A DNA stretch of 6,073 bases from Actinomycetota bacterium (GTDB lineage: Bacteria > Actinomycetota > Thermoleophilia > Solirubrobacterales > Solirubrobacteraceae): positions 505-6,577 of the forward strand of contig VAWY01000233.1 of assembly GCA_005888335.1 (NCBI GenBank). Reading direction: 5' to 3'. Both the position numbers and the translations under genes were made by a program. Of the stretch, positions 1 to 5,432 are shown one piece after another. Each line of letters begins with the position of its first letter. Position 1 is the stretch's first letter. The notes below the pieces were generated by a model, which was given only the letters and a program-made list of their open reading frames with translations, had not been told where the DNA came from and made no database searches.

Positions 1-579
1 GAGGTCGGGATGGACCGCTGGGCCTGGCAGCAGCTCGAGCCGTGGCTTGAGATCCGATCGAGCCTGCCGGTCGGCGCGCTGCTCTGCGTGATCCACGGCC
101 CGACCAGCGGACGGCACTGGGAACCGTCCGCGGCCCGCAAGCAGCTCAAGCACGCCGCCACTGCGGCCGGCGTTCGGCGACGCTTCGCCCCCCACCAGCT
201 CCGCCACGCGCACGCGATCGAGATCGCACACGAGGGGATCCCGCTGGTCGTGATCCAACGACAGCTGGGGCATGCGAACCTCGGGATCACCTCGATCTAC
301 CTGCAAGGGATCGACAGCTCCGAGATCATCGACACCGTCCACGCGCGTCCCGCCCCGACGATCAGCGCCACCGCGGGCTCACCGCGTTGTAGAGCACGCA
401 GGCCGCCCGGGGGCGCGTCTCCGCGAGCCGGCGGCCGAACCCTCGGCTGGCGATTTGCGGGACGCAACCCGCTGACGCGGCACCGGTCGTGCTTTCGATG
501 GTCCGCGGTCGTCGCGCGGGAGTCCAGGATGACGATCGGAATCTTGCGGTCTCCGGCGAGACGCTGCCAGAACTCGTAG
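1..579 (+). CDS. Tyrosine recombinase/integrase, C-terminal part (5' end outside window; 3' end probably frameshifted)
   Basis: The frame is open from the first base, so the gene starts upstream of the window. It carries the C-terminal half of a phage-integrase/XerC-D type catalytic domain. Counting from the ATG at base 10, the HxLR box is H62/R65 in 'HQLRHAHAIE', the LGH box is H88 in 'RQLGHANLGITS', and the nucleophile is Y97 in 'SIYLQGID' (bases 298-300). The box I arginine and the DNA-binding core domain would lie upstream. Such enzymes cut and rejoin DNA at specific sites through a 3'-phosphotyrosine, serving mobile-element integration or cassette movement. Family-like sequence ends near base 378 ('HARPAPTISATAG'). 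The remaining 66 residues are Arg/Pro-rich and look non-native, and they overlap the opposite-strand nitroreductase-like gene. One extra G in the GGG at 375-377 would give 'SATAGLTAL' and a TAG at 390-392, which fits the usual C-terminus much better. Family assignment is firm; functionality is uncertain. Confidence 0.85.
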   Translation, partial: EVGMDRWAWQQLEPWLEIRSSLPVGALLCVIHGPTSGRHWEPSAARKQLKHAATAAGVRRRFAPHQLRHAHAIEIAHEGIPLVVIQRQLGHANLGITSIYLQGIDSSEIIDTVHARPAPTISATAGSPRCRARRPPGGASPRAGGRTLGWRFAGRNPLTRHRSCFRWSAVVARESRMTIGILRSPARRCQNS

Positions 580-995
580 TCGGGACAGAATGCGACGAAC
601 TGGGGCCACAGGCGGTCGCGTTCTTCGTCGCTCGCGAGGCGGGCGCGGACGTATCGCTTCTCGCCACCGACTTGAATGCTGGTGTCTGGGTTGGCTCTGA
701 GGTTGTGGAACCACGCGGGGTTGGTGGGCTGCCCGGCTTGGGATGCCGCCACCGCGATGAGATCCCCGTCCTCGTAGTACATCACCGGGGAGGTGCGCCT
801 GACCTTGGTCTTTGCGCCTGTGTGGTCCAGCAGCAGGATCAGTGCCCCGGGCAGGCCGGGGAGGTGGTTGCCGACTCTGCCGCGTGATAACCGGTAGACG
901 GCCACGTGGATCTTCGTCGCCCGCCGCCCCATGTAGACCCCGCGCTTGTTTGCGAACCGGGAGCCGGCCATGACGACCCGGGCCAGTAGAGACAT
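297..995 (-). CDS. Deazaflavin (F420)-dependent nitroreductase family protein (Ddn/DUF385-like), with abnormal C-terminal extension
   Basis: From the ATG at 995 the product begins 'MSLLARVVMAG', as many family members do. An upstream in-frame ATG at 1013 is an alternative start, and neither has a strong Shine-Dalgarno. The body of about 160 residues shows the family pattern: a short amphipathic N-terminus, 'YRLSRGRVG', a central 'LDHTGAKTKVRRTSP' that in Ddn-like proteins contacts the F420 phosphate tail, 'YYEDGDLIAVAAS', the hallmark 'NPAWFHNLRANP', and a closing 'KIPIVILDSR' at about base 516. These proteins use reduced F420 for hydride transfer to quinones, nitro compounds or other acceptors, or simply bind F420; the substrate cannot be told here. 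Relatives normally stop just after the 'IPVVVL' strand. Here the frame runs on for 72 more residues of non-family sequence to a TAG at 297-299, overlapping the convergent recombinase frame. The body is well supported; the tail is probably a consequence of a lost stop. Confidence 0.82.
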   Translation of the reverse strand: MSLLARVVMAGSRFANKRGVYMGRRATKIHVAVYRLSRGRVGNHLPGLPGALILLLDHTGAKTKVRRTSPVMYYEDGDLIAVAASQAGQPTNPAWFHNLRANPDTSIQVGGEKRYVRARLASDEERDRLWPQFVAFCPDYEFWQRLAGDRKIPIVILDSRATTADHRKHDRCRVSGLRPANRQPRVRPPARGDAPPGGLRALQRGEPAVALIVGAGRAWTVSMISELSIPCR

Positions 996-1166
996 GCCGC
1001 GGCTCGAGCTCATTCGATGCTGTCGGGAAGCACGAGACGCAACGGCAGGCCCGATCCTACCCGCGCGCAGTCCCGCCCGTCGATCACCACGCGACCATAG
1101 TCGACGGTGCCCGGTGCCGTCAGTTCTGGTTCCGCTGTGCCGCAGGCATCCCACTCTTCGCCCCGA

Positions 1167-1196
1167 CTGCCCTCGTTCGCGCGGATACGAGGGCAG
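1167..1196. repeat. Perfect 10-bp inverted repeat in the divergent intergenic region
   Basis: CTGCCCTCGT (1167-1176) and ACGAGGGCAG (1187-1196) are exact inverted complements separated by 10 nt. Half-site centres are 20 bp apart, about two helical turns, which suits a dimeric regulator binding one DNA face; it could equally be an RNA hairpin. It lies between the divergent starts at 995 and 1342, so an operator role is possible. No T-tract follows, so it is not a classic terminator. The symmetry is read directly; the function is inferred. Confidence 0.4.
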
Positions 1197-1330
1197 GAGA
1201 GGGCTTCGTCGGGCGTCGACGCGGTCGCGATGCGTGACGATCGATGCGCGGCCGATCGAGTGCGCCGCGCACGCCTAGCGGATAGGGTCAGGCTGAACCC
1301 GGACGGAGCACCCAAGTGCGGCGGTGGCTC

Positions 1331-1335
1331 GGGAG
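1331..1335 (+). promoter_or_regulatory. Ribosome binding site deciding the start of the oxidoreductase gene
   Basis: GGGAG sits 6 nt upstream of the GTG at 1342. The alternative upstream GTG at 1324 has no comparable site, and starting at 1342 gives the canonical MDR N-terminus 'MKAIVQVRYG'. Confidence 0.6.
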
Positions 1336-1341
1336 AACGCG

Positions 1342-2325
1342 GTGAAGGCGATCGTCCAAGTGCGATATGGCTTGCCTGATGTCTTGCAGCTCAAGGACAC
1401 AGACAAGCCGCGTCCTGAGGACGATGAGGTGCTGGTACGTGTGCACGCGGCGGCGGTCAATATCGGCGACTGGCATCTCCTGAGGGGTGTTCCGTACGCC
1501 ATGCGCCTAGTGTCCGGCGTGCTCAAGCCCCGGCGGCAGATACCAGGGCTCGATATAGCCGGCCAGGTTGAGTCAGCCGGCAGAAACGTCAAACAGTTTC
1601 GGCCGGGAGATGAGGTATTCGGGTGGTGCAAGGGCGCCTTCGCCGAGTACGCGTGTGCCGCTGAGAGCAATCTCCTGCCCAAGCCAGCCAACCTCACCTT
1701 TGAGCAGTCGGCCGCGGTTGGAGATTCCGCGTTCACTGCGCTCGCTGCCGTTCGCGATCACGGGAAGGTGCAGCCGGGGCAGAGGGTGTTGATCAACGGT
1801 GCCTCCGGCGGCGTCGGTACGTTCGCGGTGCAGATCGCGAAGTCGTTTGGAGCGAGCGTGATCGGTGTCTGCAGCACCGACAACGTCGACATGATCCGAT
1901 CAATCGGCGCGGACCAGGTGATCGACTACACCAAGGAGGACTTCTCCCAAACCGGGCAGCGTTACGACGTGATGCTCGACCTGGTCGGGACCCGTTCGTT
2001 ATCGGACTGCTTGCGGGTGCTGACCCCTCGGGGAACCTACGTCGTGGTCGGCGTGAGGGACATGGGCCGTTGGTTTGGACTCGGTCGTCAGACCAAGGCG
2101 CTCTTGCTATCGCCGTTCGTGCGCCAGCGGATGCGTGTCTTCGTCGTGAGGCACAACCGAGAGGACCTCGCTGTTTTGAAGGAGCTCGTTGAAGCCGGAA
2201 AGGTCGCCCCGATCCTCGATAGGCGCTACGCCTTGGGCGACGTGCCTGAAGCTCTCGGGCACCAGGGAGAAGGACACTCCCGAGGAAAGATCGTCATCGG
2301 CACCGGCGAAGCGGCAGTCCCGTAA
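1342..2325 (+). CDS. NAD(P)-dependent MDR oxidoreductase, quinone-oxidoreductase-like (zinc-independent)
   Basis: The 327-residue product is full length for the medium-chain dehydrogenase/reductase quinone oxidoreductase branch. It starts at GTG 1342 with 'MKAIVQVRYG'. The N-terminal GroES-like domain (about residues 1-120) contains 'VHAAAVNIGDWHLLRG', 'PGLDIAGQVESAG' and 'FRPGDEVFG'. The Rossmann domain follows, with the dinucleotide loop 'INGASGGVG' (about residues 151-159) and 'IGADQVIDYTKEDF'. The C-terminus 'GEGHSRGKIVI' is typical of the family. The cysteine/histidine set for catalytic or structural zinc is absent, which favours a quinone oxidoreductase or enoyl reductase over a true alcohol dehydrogenase. 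Such enzymes reduce quinones or conjugated carbonyls using NADPH in the cytoplasm; the actual substrate is unknown. It is transcribed alone: divergent from the nitroreductase-like gene and convergent with the SEC-C gene. The frame is clean, with no sign of decay. Confidence 0.92.
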   Translation: MKAIVQVRYGLPDVLQLKDTDKPRPEDDEVLVRVHAAAVNIGDWHLLRGVPYAMRLVSGVLKPRRQIPGLDIAGQVESAGRNVKQFRPGDEVFGWCKGAFAEYACAAESNLLPKPANLTFEQSAAVGDSAFTALAAVRDHGKVQPGQRVLINGASGGVGTFAVQIAKSFGASVIGVCSTDNVDMIRSIGADQVIDYTKEDFSQTGQRYDVMLDLVGTRSLSDCLRVLTPRGTYVVVGVRDMGRWFGLGRQTKALLLSPFVRQRMRVFVVRHNREDLAVLKELVEAGKVAPILDRRYALGDVPEALGHQGEGHSRGKIVIGTGEAAVP

Positions 2326-2343
2326 AGCCAGCCCCCACCGGTT

Positions 2344-2364
2344 GCTGCGCCGACTCCTCGCAGC
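2344..2364. terminator. Small stem-loop 18 bp after the oxidoreductase stop
   Basis: GCTGCG (2344-2349) and CGCAGC (2359-2364) form a 6-bp stem with a 9-nt loop directly after the gene ending at 2325. There is no T-run, so this is only a possible terminator of the T-less kind seen in GC-rich genomes. Confidence 0.25.
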
Positions 2365-2412
2365 GAGACCCGCTTCCGTCCGAGCAAGGTACTTGCCAGC
2401 GACCCGCAATGA

Positions 2413-2438
2413 GCCCTCGTTCGCGCGGCGAGGAGGGC
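2413..2438. repeat. Second copy of a 16-bp sequence, again followed by a hairpin partner
   Basis: GCCCTCGTTCGCGCGG at 2413-2428 is identical to 1169-1184. In this copy GCCCTC (2413-2418) can pair with GAGGGC (2433-2438), so both copies can fold on themselves, although the sequence after the 16 bp differs. The two copies flank the oxidoreductase gene. Here it sits in the convergent spacer (2326-2477), where it could also work as a bidirectional terminator. Confidence 0.4.
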
Positions 2439-2477
2439 CCGAGCGTCGTGACGCGTCCCGACCCAGGGCGTCCGGAC

Positions 2478-3200
2478 CTACGCCGCCTGGTGAGCTGTCG
2501 GCTGGTTCCTGAGTGCTGGGAGGAACAGCGAGGTGATCTCGCGGGACGCGGCGTGCATCGCGACCGCGAGACCCAGCGGCTGATCGCGCACGTCGAGCTC
2601 AACCATCCGGGCCTTCAGGATGTCGCTCAGCATCTGGCCGGTGCGGCGCGTCACGAACGCGACCGGTCCCCACACGGACGGGGCCGGCGGACCGGCCATC
2701 ACGCGGCCCACGACTACATCGCCGGGCCGGACAGACCGCGACAAGTCGTGGCTGATCACCGATACGAGCTCCGAGCGAGTTAGATCGTGAAGCTCGATCC
2801 CGCGTCCGGGCTTGAAGCTGATCACGCGCAGCAGCCCGAGCCGCGCGTCGGCGATCCGCTCCGCGATGTCCCGCTCGCTTGACGGCAGATCCAGGCGCCG
2901 GGCGTAGCGCTGCGCAATGGTGCCGCCTCCGGGAAGCTCACGGTCGCTCAGCACCCAGGTACCGGCGAGCTGCGCGTCGGCGTCACCGACGACGACGCCC
3001 GTGCGACCCCCCAAGAGCTCCTCCAGACCGGCCTTCATCTCCTCGGGGTAGGTCTCAAATGCCCACGCCTGAACCCGAGCGCCGACGGCGCTGTGCTCGT
3101 TCGCCAGGCCGACCGGATCGTCGAGCAGCGGGCCGCAGCAGCGCTTCAACTTGCGACCACTTCCGCACGAACACCGCTCGTTGCGGCCAGCGCCACTCAT
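2478..3200 (-). CDS. SEC-C motif (zinc-binding) domain protein of unknown function
   Basis: The start is placed at ATG 3200, giving 240 residues ('MSGAGRNERCSCGSGRK'), with AGGG at 3213-3210 nine nt upstream; the frame stays open further upstream but that part is not family-like. The SEC-C motif is at the very N-terminus: C10, C12, C21 and C22 in the pattern CxCGSGxxxxxCC, preceded by the usual 'GRNERC'. This motif binds one Zn2+ and in SecA mediates contact with SecB and ribosomes; in stand-alone proteins its role is mostly unknown. The rest is soluble, without signal peptide or membrane segments. It includes an acidic helical part ('PEEMKAGLEELLGG'), 'GTWVLSDRELPGG', 'ERIADARLGLLRVI' and a beta-rich stretch with 'RPGDVVVGRVMAGPP' and 'WGPVAFVTRRTG' that resembles a small barrel. 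I do not recognise this body. It converges on the oxidoreductase gene with a 152-bp spacer and has no evident operon partner. Confidence 0.8.
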   Translation of the reverse strand: MSGAGRNERCSCGSGRKLKRCCGPLLDDPVGLANEHSAVGARVQAWAFETYPEEMKAGLEELLGGRTGVVVGDADAQLAGTWVLSDRELPGGGTIAQRYARRLDLPSSERDIAERIADARLGLLRVISFKPGRGIELHDLTRSELVSVISHDLSRSVRPGDVVVGRVMAGPPAPSVWGPVAFVTRRTGQMLSDILKARMVELDVRDQPLGLAVAMHAASREITSLFLPALRNQPTAHQAA

Positions 3201-3580
3201 CGAGCGGAACCCTACGAGCGACGCCGGACGGCGCCTGCCCTGCACGCAGCGGAGCCAGATTGGCCGCGCGCTGAGAGCGCAACGTGTTGCGGGGCCAGCC
3301 GCGACTGCTCCATCGGCAGCACCGAGCGCCACTCCACTACCTCGCGACCGCCGCCGGCCGCGCCCGTTCCCGACCGCCAGGGATGGGCGCCGGACGAACT
3401 GCCGCTCCTCGGCGCCAAGCGGAAGCTGCCGGCGCCTCGAAGAGCGATTCCTGGCCGCTCCTCCTCGTGAATTCCGCGCGTCTCTCAGCCGTTACCCGCG
3501 ACCGCCGCATCCGCGCGGAAGGGAGAGCCGGCCCAAGGCCGGCGAGTCCTTGCAAGACCACGGCGGATCCGGCTGCAAAG
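3201..3580. other. Gene-poor stretch upstream of the SEC-C gene
   Basis: No frame on either strand here gives a recognisable protein; the open frames are low-complexity Arg/Pro/Ala-rich translations. The promoter of the SEC-C gene should lie in its left part. The only clear structure is a short inverted repeat at 3527-3543. A plus-strand phrase 'GWAPDELPLLG' near 3383-3415 faintly recalls small helix-turn-helix/SANT-like proteins but stops without further support. This is likely non-coding or heavily decayed DNA. Confidence 0.5.
3527..3543. repeat. 7-bp perfect stem-loop
   Basis: GCCGGCC (3527-3533) and GGCCGGC (3537-3543) are exact complements around a CAA triloop. It lies 37 bp beyond the stop of the decayed minus-strand MDR fragment (3581) and could have been its terminator. 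No T-tract follows on either strand. Confidence 0.3.
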
Positions 3581-3833
3581 CTAGCCCTCCGCGCCGATCA
3601 CGCTGTTGAGCTGCGCGGCGATCCCGAACGGGCGATAGGACTGCGGCCCGTAGACCCAGACGCGTTGGCCAACGCGGCGGGGCTCGACGCCAGCCCCGAC
3701 GGCGTCGATGACGCTGGAGCGATCGCTGTGCGGAACGACGCGCGGGAAGGGCATCCCGTAGCCCAGCCGTCGCCGCGTTCTTGGTATCGCCGGCGTTCAC
3801 GCCCTGCAGGATGACCGCTGCCCAGATCGCCAC
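3581..3833 (-). pseudogene. Decayed N-terminal fragment of a second MDR/NADPH:quinone oxidoreductase
   Basis: Two minus-strand frames joined by a frameshift give about 80 residues typical of the GroES-like domain of quinone oxidoreductases. The first frame (about 3833-3783) reads 'AAVILQGVNAGDTK', matching the family 'VSGVNPxDTK'. The second frame (about 3763-3581) reads 'LGYGMPFPRVVPHSD', 'SSVIDAVGAGVEPRRVG' and 'QRVWVYGPQSYRPFGIAAQ', then ends at TAG 3583-3581. The shift lies between about 3785 and 3765; skipping one base restores continuity. The family should run some 220 residues further through a Rossmann domain, which is missing. The N-terminal 25-30 residues are also missing, cut off close to where the kinase gene begins. 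The fragment is too short in any one frame to be found by ORF length. It differs from the intact oxidoreductase at 1342-2325 ('VNIGDW' there), so it is a different subfamily and not a recent duplicate. Confidence 0.62.
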
Positions 3834-3867
3834 AGGCGGGTGGTGGCGTGGCCCGCCTCCGGGCTGA

Positions 3868-5319
3868 TTGACTTTTCACGTGTCGGAAGTTCGGTCGTCG
3901 GAGGAGCGGCGGCTTCGCTCGGTCACGGAATCGATCAACGATGCGGTCATCTCGGCCGACCGGGCGAGCCGGATCGTCTTCTGGAACGCGGCGGCGACGT
4001 CGATGTTCGGCTGGAGCGAGGAGGAGGCATTGGGGCGGCCGCTGACCGAGCTCATGCCGCCCGCCTATCGAGAAGCCCATCTCGCCGGGATGGCGCGTCT
4101 TCGGCGGACCGGCGAGGCGCGGCTGATCGGTCGTGGGACGGTGCGTCTGGAGGGCCTGCGGCGCGACGGAAGCGTCTTCCCGATCGAGCTCTCGCTCGGG
4201 GCGTGGCGCAGCGAGGGGGCGCAGTTCTACACGGGCATCGTCCGCGACATCACCGAGCGCGAGGCGGGGGCAGAGGCGGTGCGCCGCCTGGCGGCGATCG
4301 TCGACGGATCCGAGGACGCGATCCTCGGCGTCGCGCCCGACACGGTCGTCATGAGCTGGAACGCGGGCGCCGAAAAGCTGTACGGCTACACCGCGGCCGA
4401 GGTCGTCGGCCGGCCGCTCGGAGTGCTCGTCCCGCCCGACAGGGCTGGCGAGGACCGCGGCATCGTGGACCGCGTGATCGCCGGCGAGACGCTCAGTCAC
4501 GTGGAGACCGAGCGGGCCGCTAAGGACGGGCGGCGGATTCCGGTCTCGCTGACCGCGTCGCCGATCCGCGACGGGGCGACGATCGTCGCCGTTTCGCTGA
4601 TCGCCCGCAACATCACCGAGCGGCGCCGTGCCGAGGAGGCGCTGCGGCGCTCCAACGCCGAGCTCGAGCACTTCGCGGCGGTCGCGTCCCACGACCTGGT
4701 CGCCCCGGCCAACGCGATTCGTGGCCTGGCCGACGTGCTCGAGCGCCGCTACGGCGACCGCCTCGATCGCGACGGGCGCGAGATCGTCGCCGCCATCAGG
4801 GACTCCGCCCTCGGCATGCGTGCACTCGTCGACGACCTGCTGGCCCACGCCCGCCTCGGCGGTGAGCGCCCGCGGCGCGAGCCGGTCGATCTCGAGACCG
4901 TCCTGGCCGAGACACTCCAGGGACTGGGAACGGCTATCAAGCAGAGCGGCACGACGGTCACCCATGACCCGCTGCCCACCGTATCCGGCTCGGCGCAACA
5001 GCTCGGGCAGCTGCTGCAGAACCTGATCGACAACGCGATCAAGTTCCGCTCAGCCGAGCCGCCCTGGATCCACCTCTCCGCGCGCCGCGAGGCGACGTTC
5101 TGGGAGCTCGCGGTGACCGACAACGGAATCGGTGTCCCCGCCGGCGCCGAGACGGAGATCTTCGAGATGTTCAAGCGCGGTCCCGGCGACATCGCCGGGA
5201 CCGGAACGGGCATCGGGCTGGCGATCGCCAAGAAGATCGTCGAGGCGCACGGCGGACGGATCCGGGCCGAGCGCCGCGAGCACGGCGGAACACGCGTGTC
5301 GTTCGTGCTGTCCGCCTGA
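3868..5319 (+). CDS. PAS-PAS sensor histidine kinase, soluble, orphan
   Basis: From TTG 3868 the product has 483 residues; GTG 3880 is an equal alternative, and an in-frame TGA at 3865-3867 prevents a longer start. Neither start has a clear Shine-Dalgarno. Order of domains: PAS1 (about 14-130, 'SINDAVISADRASRIVFWN' to 'GIVRDITERE'), PAS2 (about 137-255, 'SEDAILGVAPD', 'SWNAGAEKLYGYTAAE', 'IARNITERRRAEE'), a short coiled-coil linker, HisKA with phospho-acceptor H275 in 'ASHDLVAPANAIRG', then HATPase with N box 'NLIDNAIKF' (N389), G1 'DNGIGVP', F box 'IFEMFKRG' and G2 'GTGTGIGLAIAKK'. All catalytic motifs are present. There are no membrane segments or signal peptide, so it senses a cytoplasmic cue; no LOV cysteine motif is seen and the PAS ligand is unknown. 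It should autophosphorylate and pass phosphate to a response regulator, but none is adjacent. Upstream sequence is a decayed oxidoreductase, so the 5' end may have been rearranged. Confidence 0.93.
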   Translation: MTFHVSEVRSSEERRLRSVTESINDAVISADRASRIVFWNAAATSMFGWSEEEALGRPLTELMPPAYREAHLAGMARLRRTGEARLIGRGTVRLEGLRRDGSVFPIELSLGAWRSEGAQFYTGIVRDITEREAGAEAVRRLAAIVDGSEDAILGVAPDTVVMSWNAGAEKLYGYTAAEVVGRPLGVLVPPDRAGEDRGIVDRVIAGETLSHVETERAAKDGRRIPVSLTASPIRDGATIVAVSLIARNITERRRAEEALRRSNAELEHFAAVASHDLVAPANAIRGLADVLERRYGDRLDRDGREIVAAIRDSALGMRALVDDLLAHARLGGERPRREPVDLETVLAETLQGLGTAIKQSGTTVTHDPLPTVSGSAQQLGQLLQNLIDNAIKFRSAEPPWIHLSARREATFWELAVTDNGIGVPAGAETEIFEMFKRGPGDIAGTGTGIGLAIAKKIVEAHGGRIRAERREHGGTRVSFVLSA

Positions 5320-5351
5320 TGAGCTCCTGGTCCGGCCGAGCGACTCGGGCT

Positions 5352-5390
5352 GCCCTGACGAGACGGGGTGTTTCGAAGCGACGTCAGGGC
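5352..5390. terminator. 9-bp perfect inverted repeat downstream of the kinase
   Basis: GCCCTGACG (5352-5360) and CGTCAGGGC (5382-5390) pair exactly around a 21-nt loop that itself contains TTCGAA. It begins 33 bp after the kinase stop. No T-run follows. A T-less terminator or a protein-binding site are both possible. Confidence 0.35.
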
Positions 5391-5432
5391 GCCGCCCGCG
5401 CCGTATGAAGCTATCTCGGGATCCGGACGTCA

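Larger units (their letters stand above)
996..1341. other. Divergent intergenic region between the nitroreductase-like and quinone-oxidoreductase-like genes
   Basis: These 346 bp separate two divergently oriented genes and should carry both promoters. I can read a perfect 10-bp inverted repeat (1167-1196) and a loose actinobacterial -10-like TAGGGT at 1283-1288 upstream of the oxidoreductase gene, but no convincing -35 partner. A minus-strand open frame ends with TGA at 1012-1010, overlapping the alternative ATG at 1013-1011; its product is not recognisable and I do not call it a gene. Confidence 0.5.

Noticed and set aside
489..887. Plus-strand open frame opposite the nitroreductase-like gene
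   Set aside because: The minus strand carries the clear family pattern across the same bases; the plus frame is its shadow.
1169..2428. Reading the 16-bp repeats as attL/attR of the nearby recombinase
   Set aside because: They enclose only one ordinary oxidoreductase gene, the recombinase lies outside them, and neither copy sits in a tRNA or other typical attachment gene. Kept only as an unexplained repeat.
3383..3470. 'GWAPDELPLLG' phrase suggesting a small SANT/helix-turn-helix protein
   Set aside because: The similarity is limited to about ten residues, and the frame ends soon after without the expected following helix.
3598..4998. A 466-codon open frame on the minus strand opposite the kinase
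   Set aside because: It is an antisense shadow caused by the GC-rich third positions of the kinase gene. The plus frame has complete PAS, HisKA and ATPase motifs, while the minus translation has no family features.
5319..5408. A 29-codon ORF whose ATG overlaps the kinase stop (ATGA)
   Set aside because: The peptide is short, Arg-rich and runs through the inverted repeat; the overlap alone is not enough evidence.
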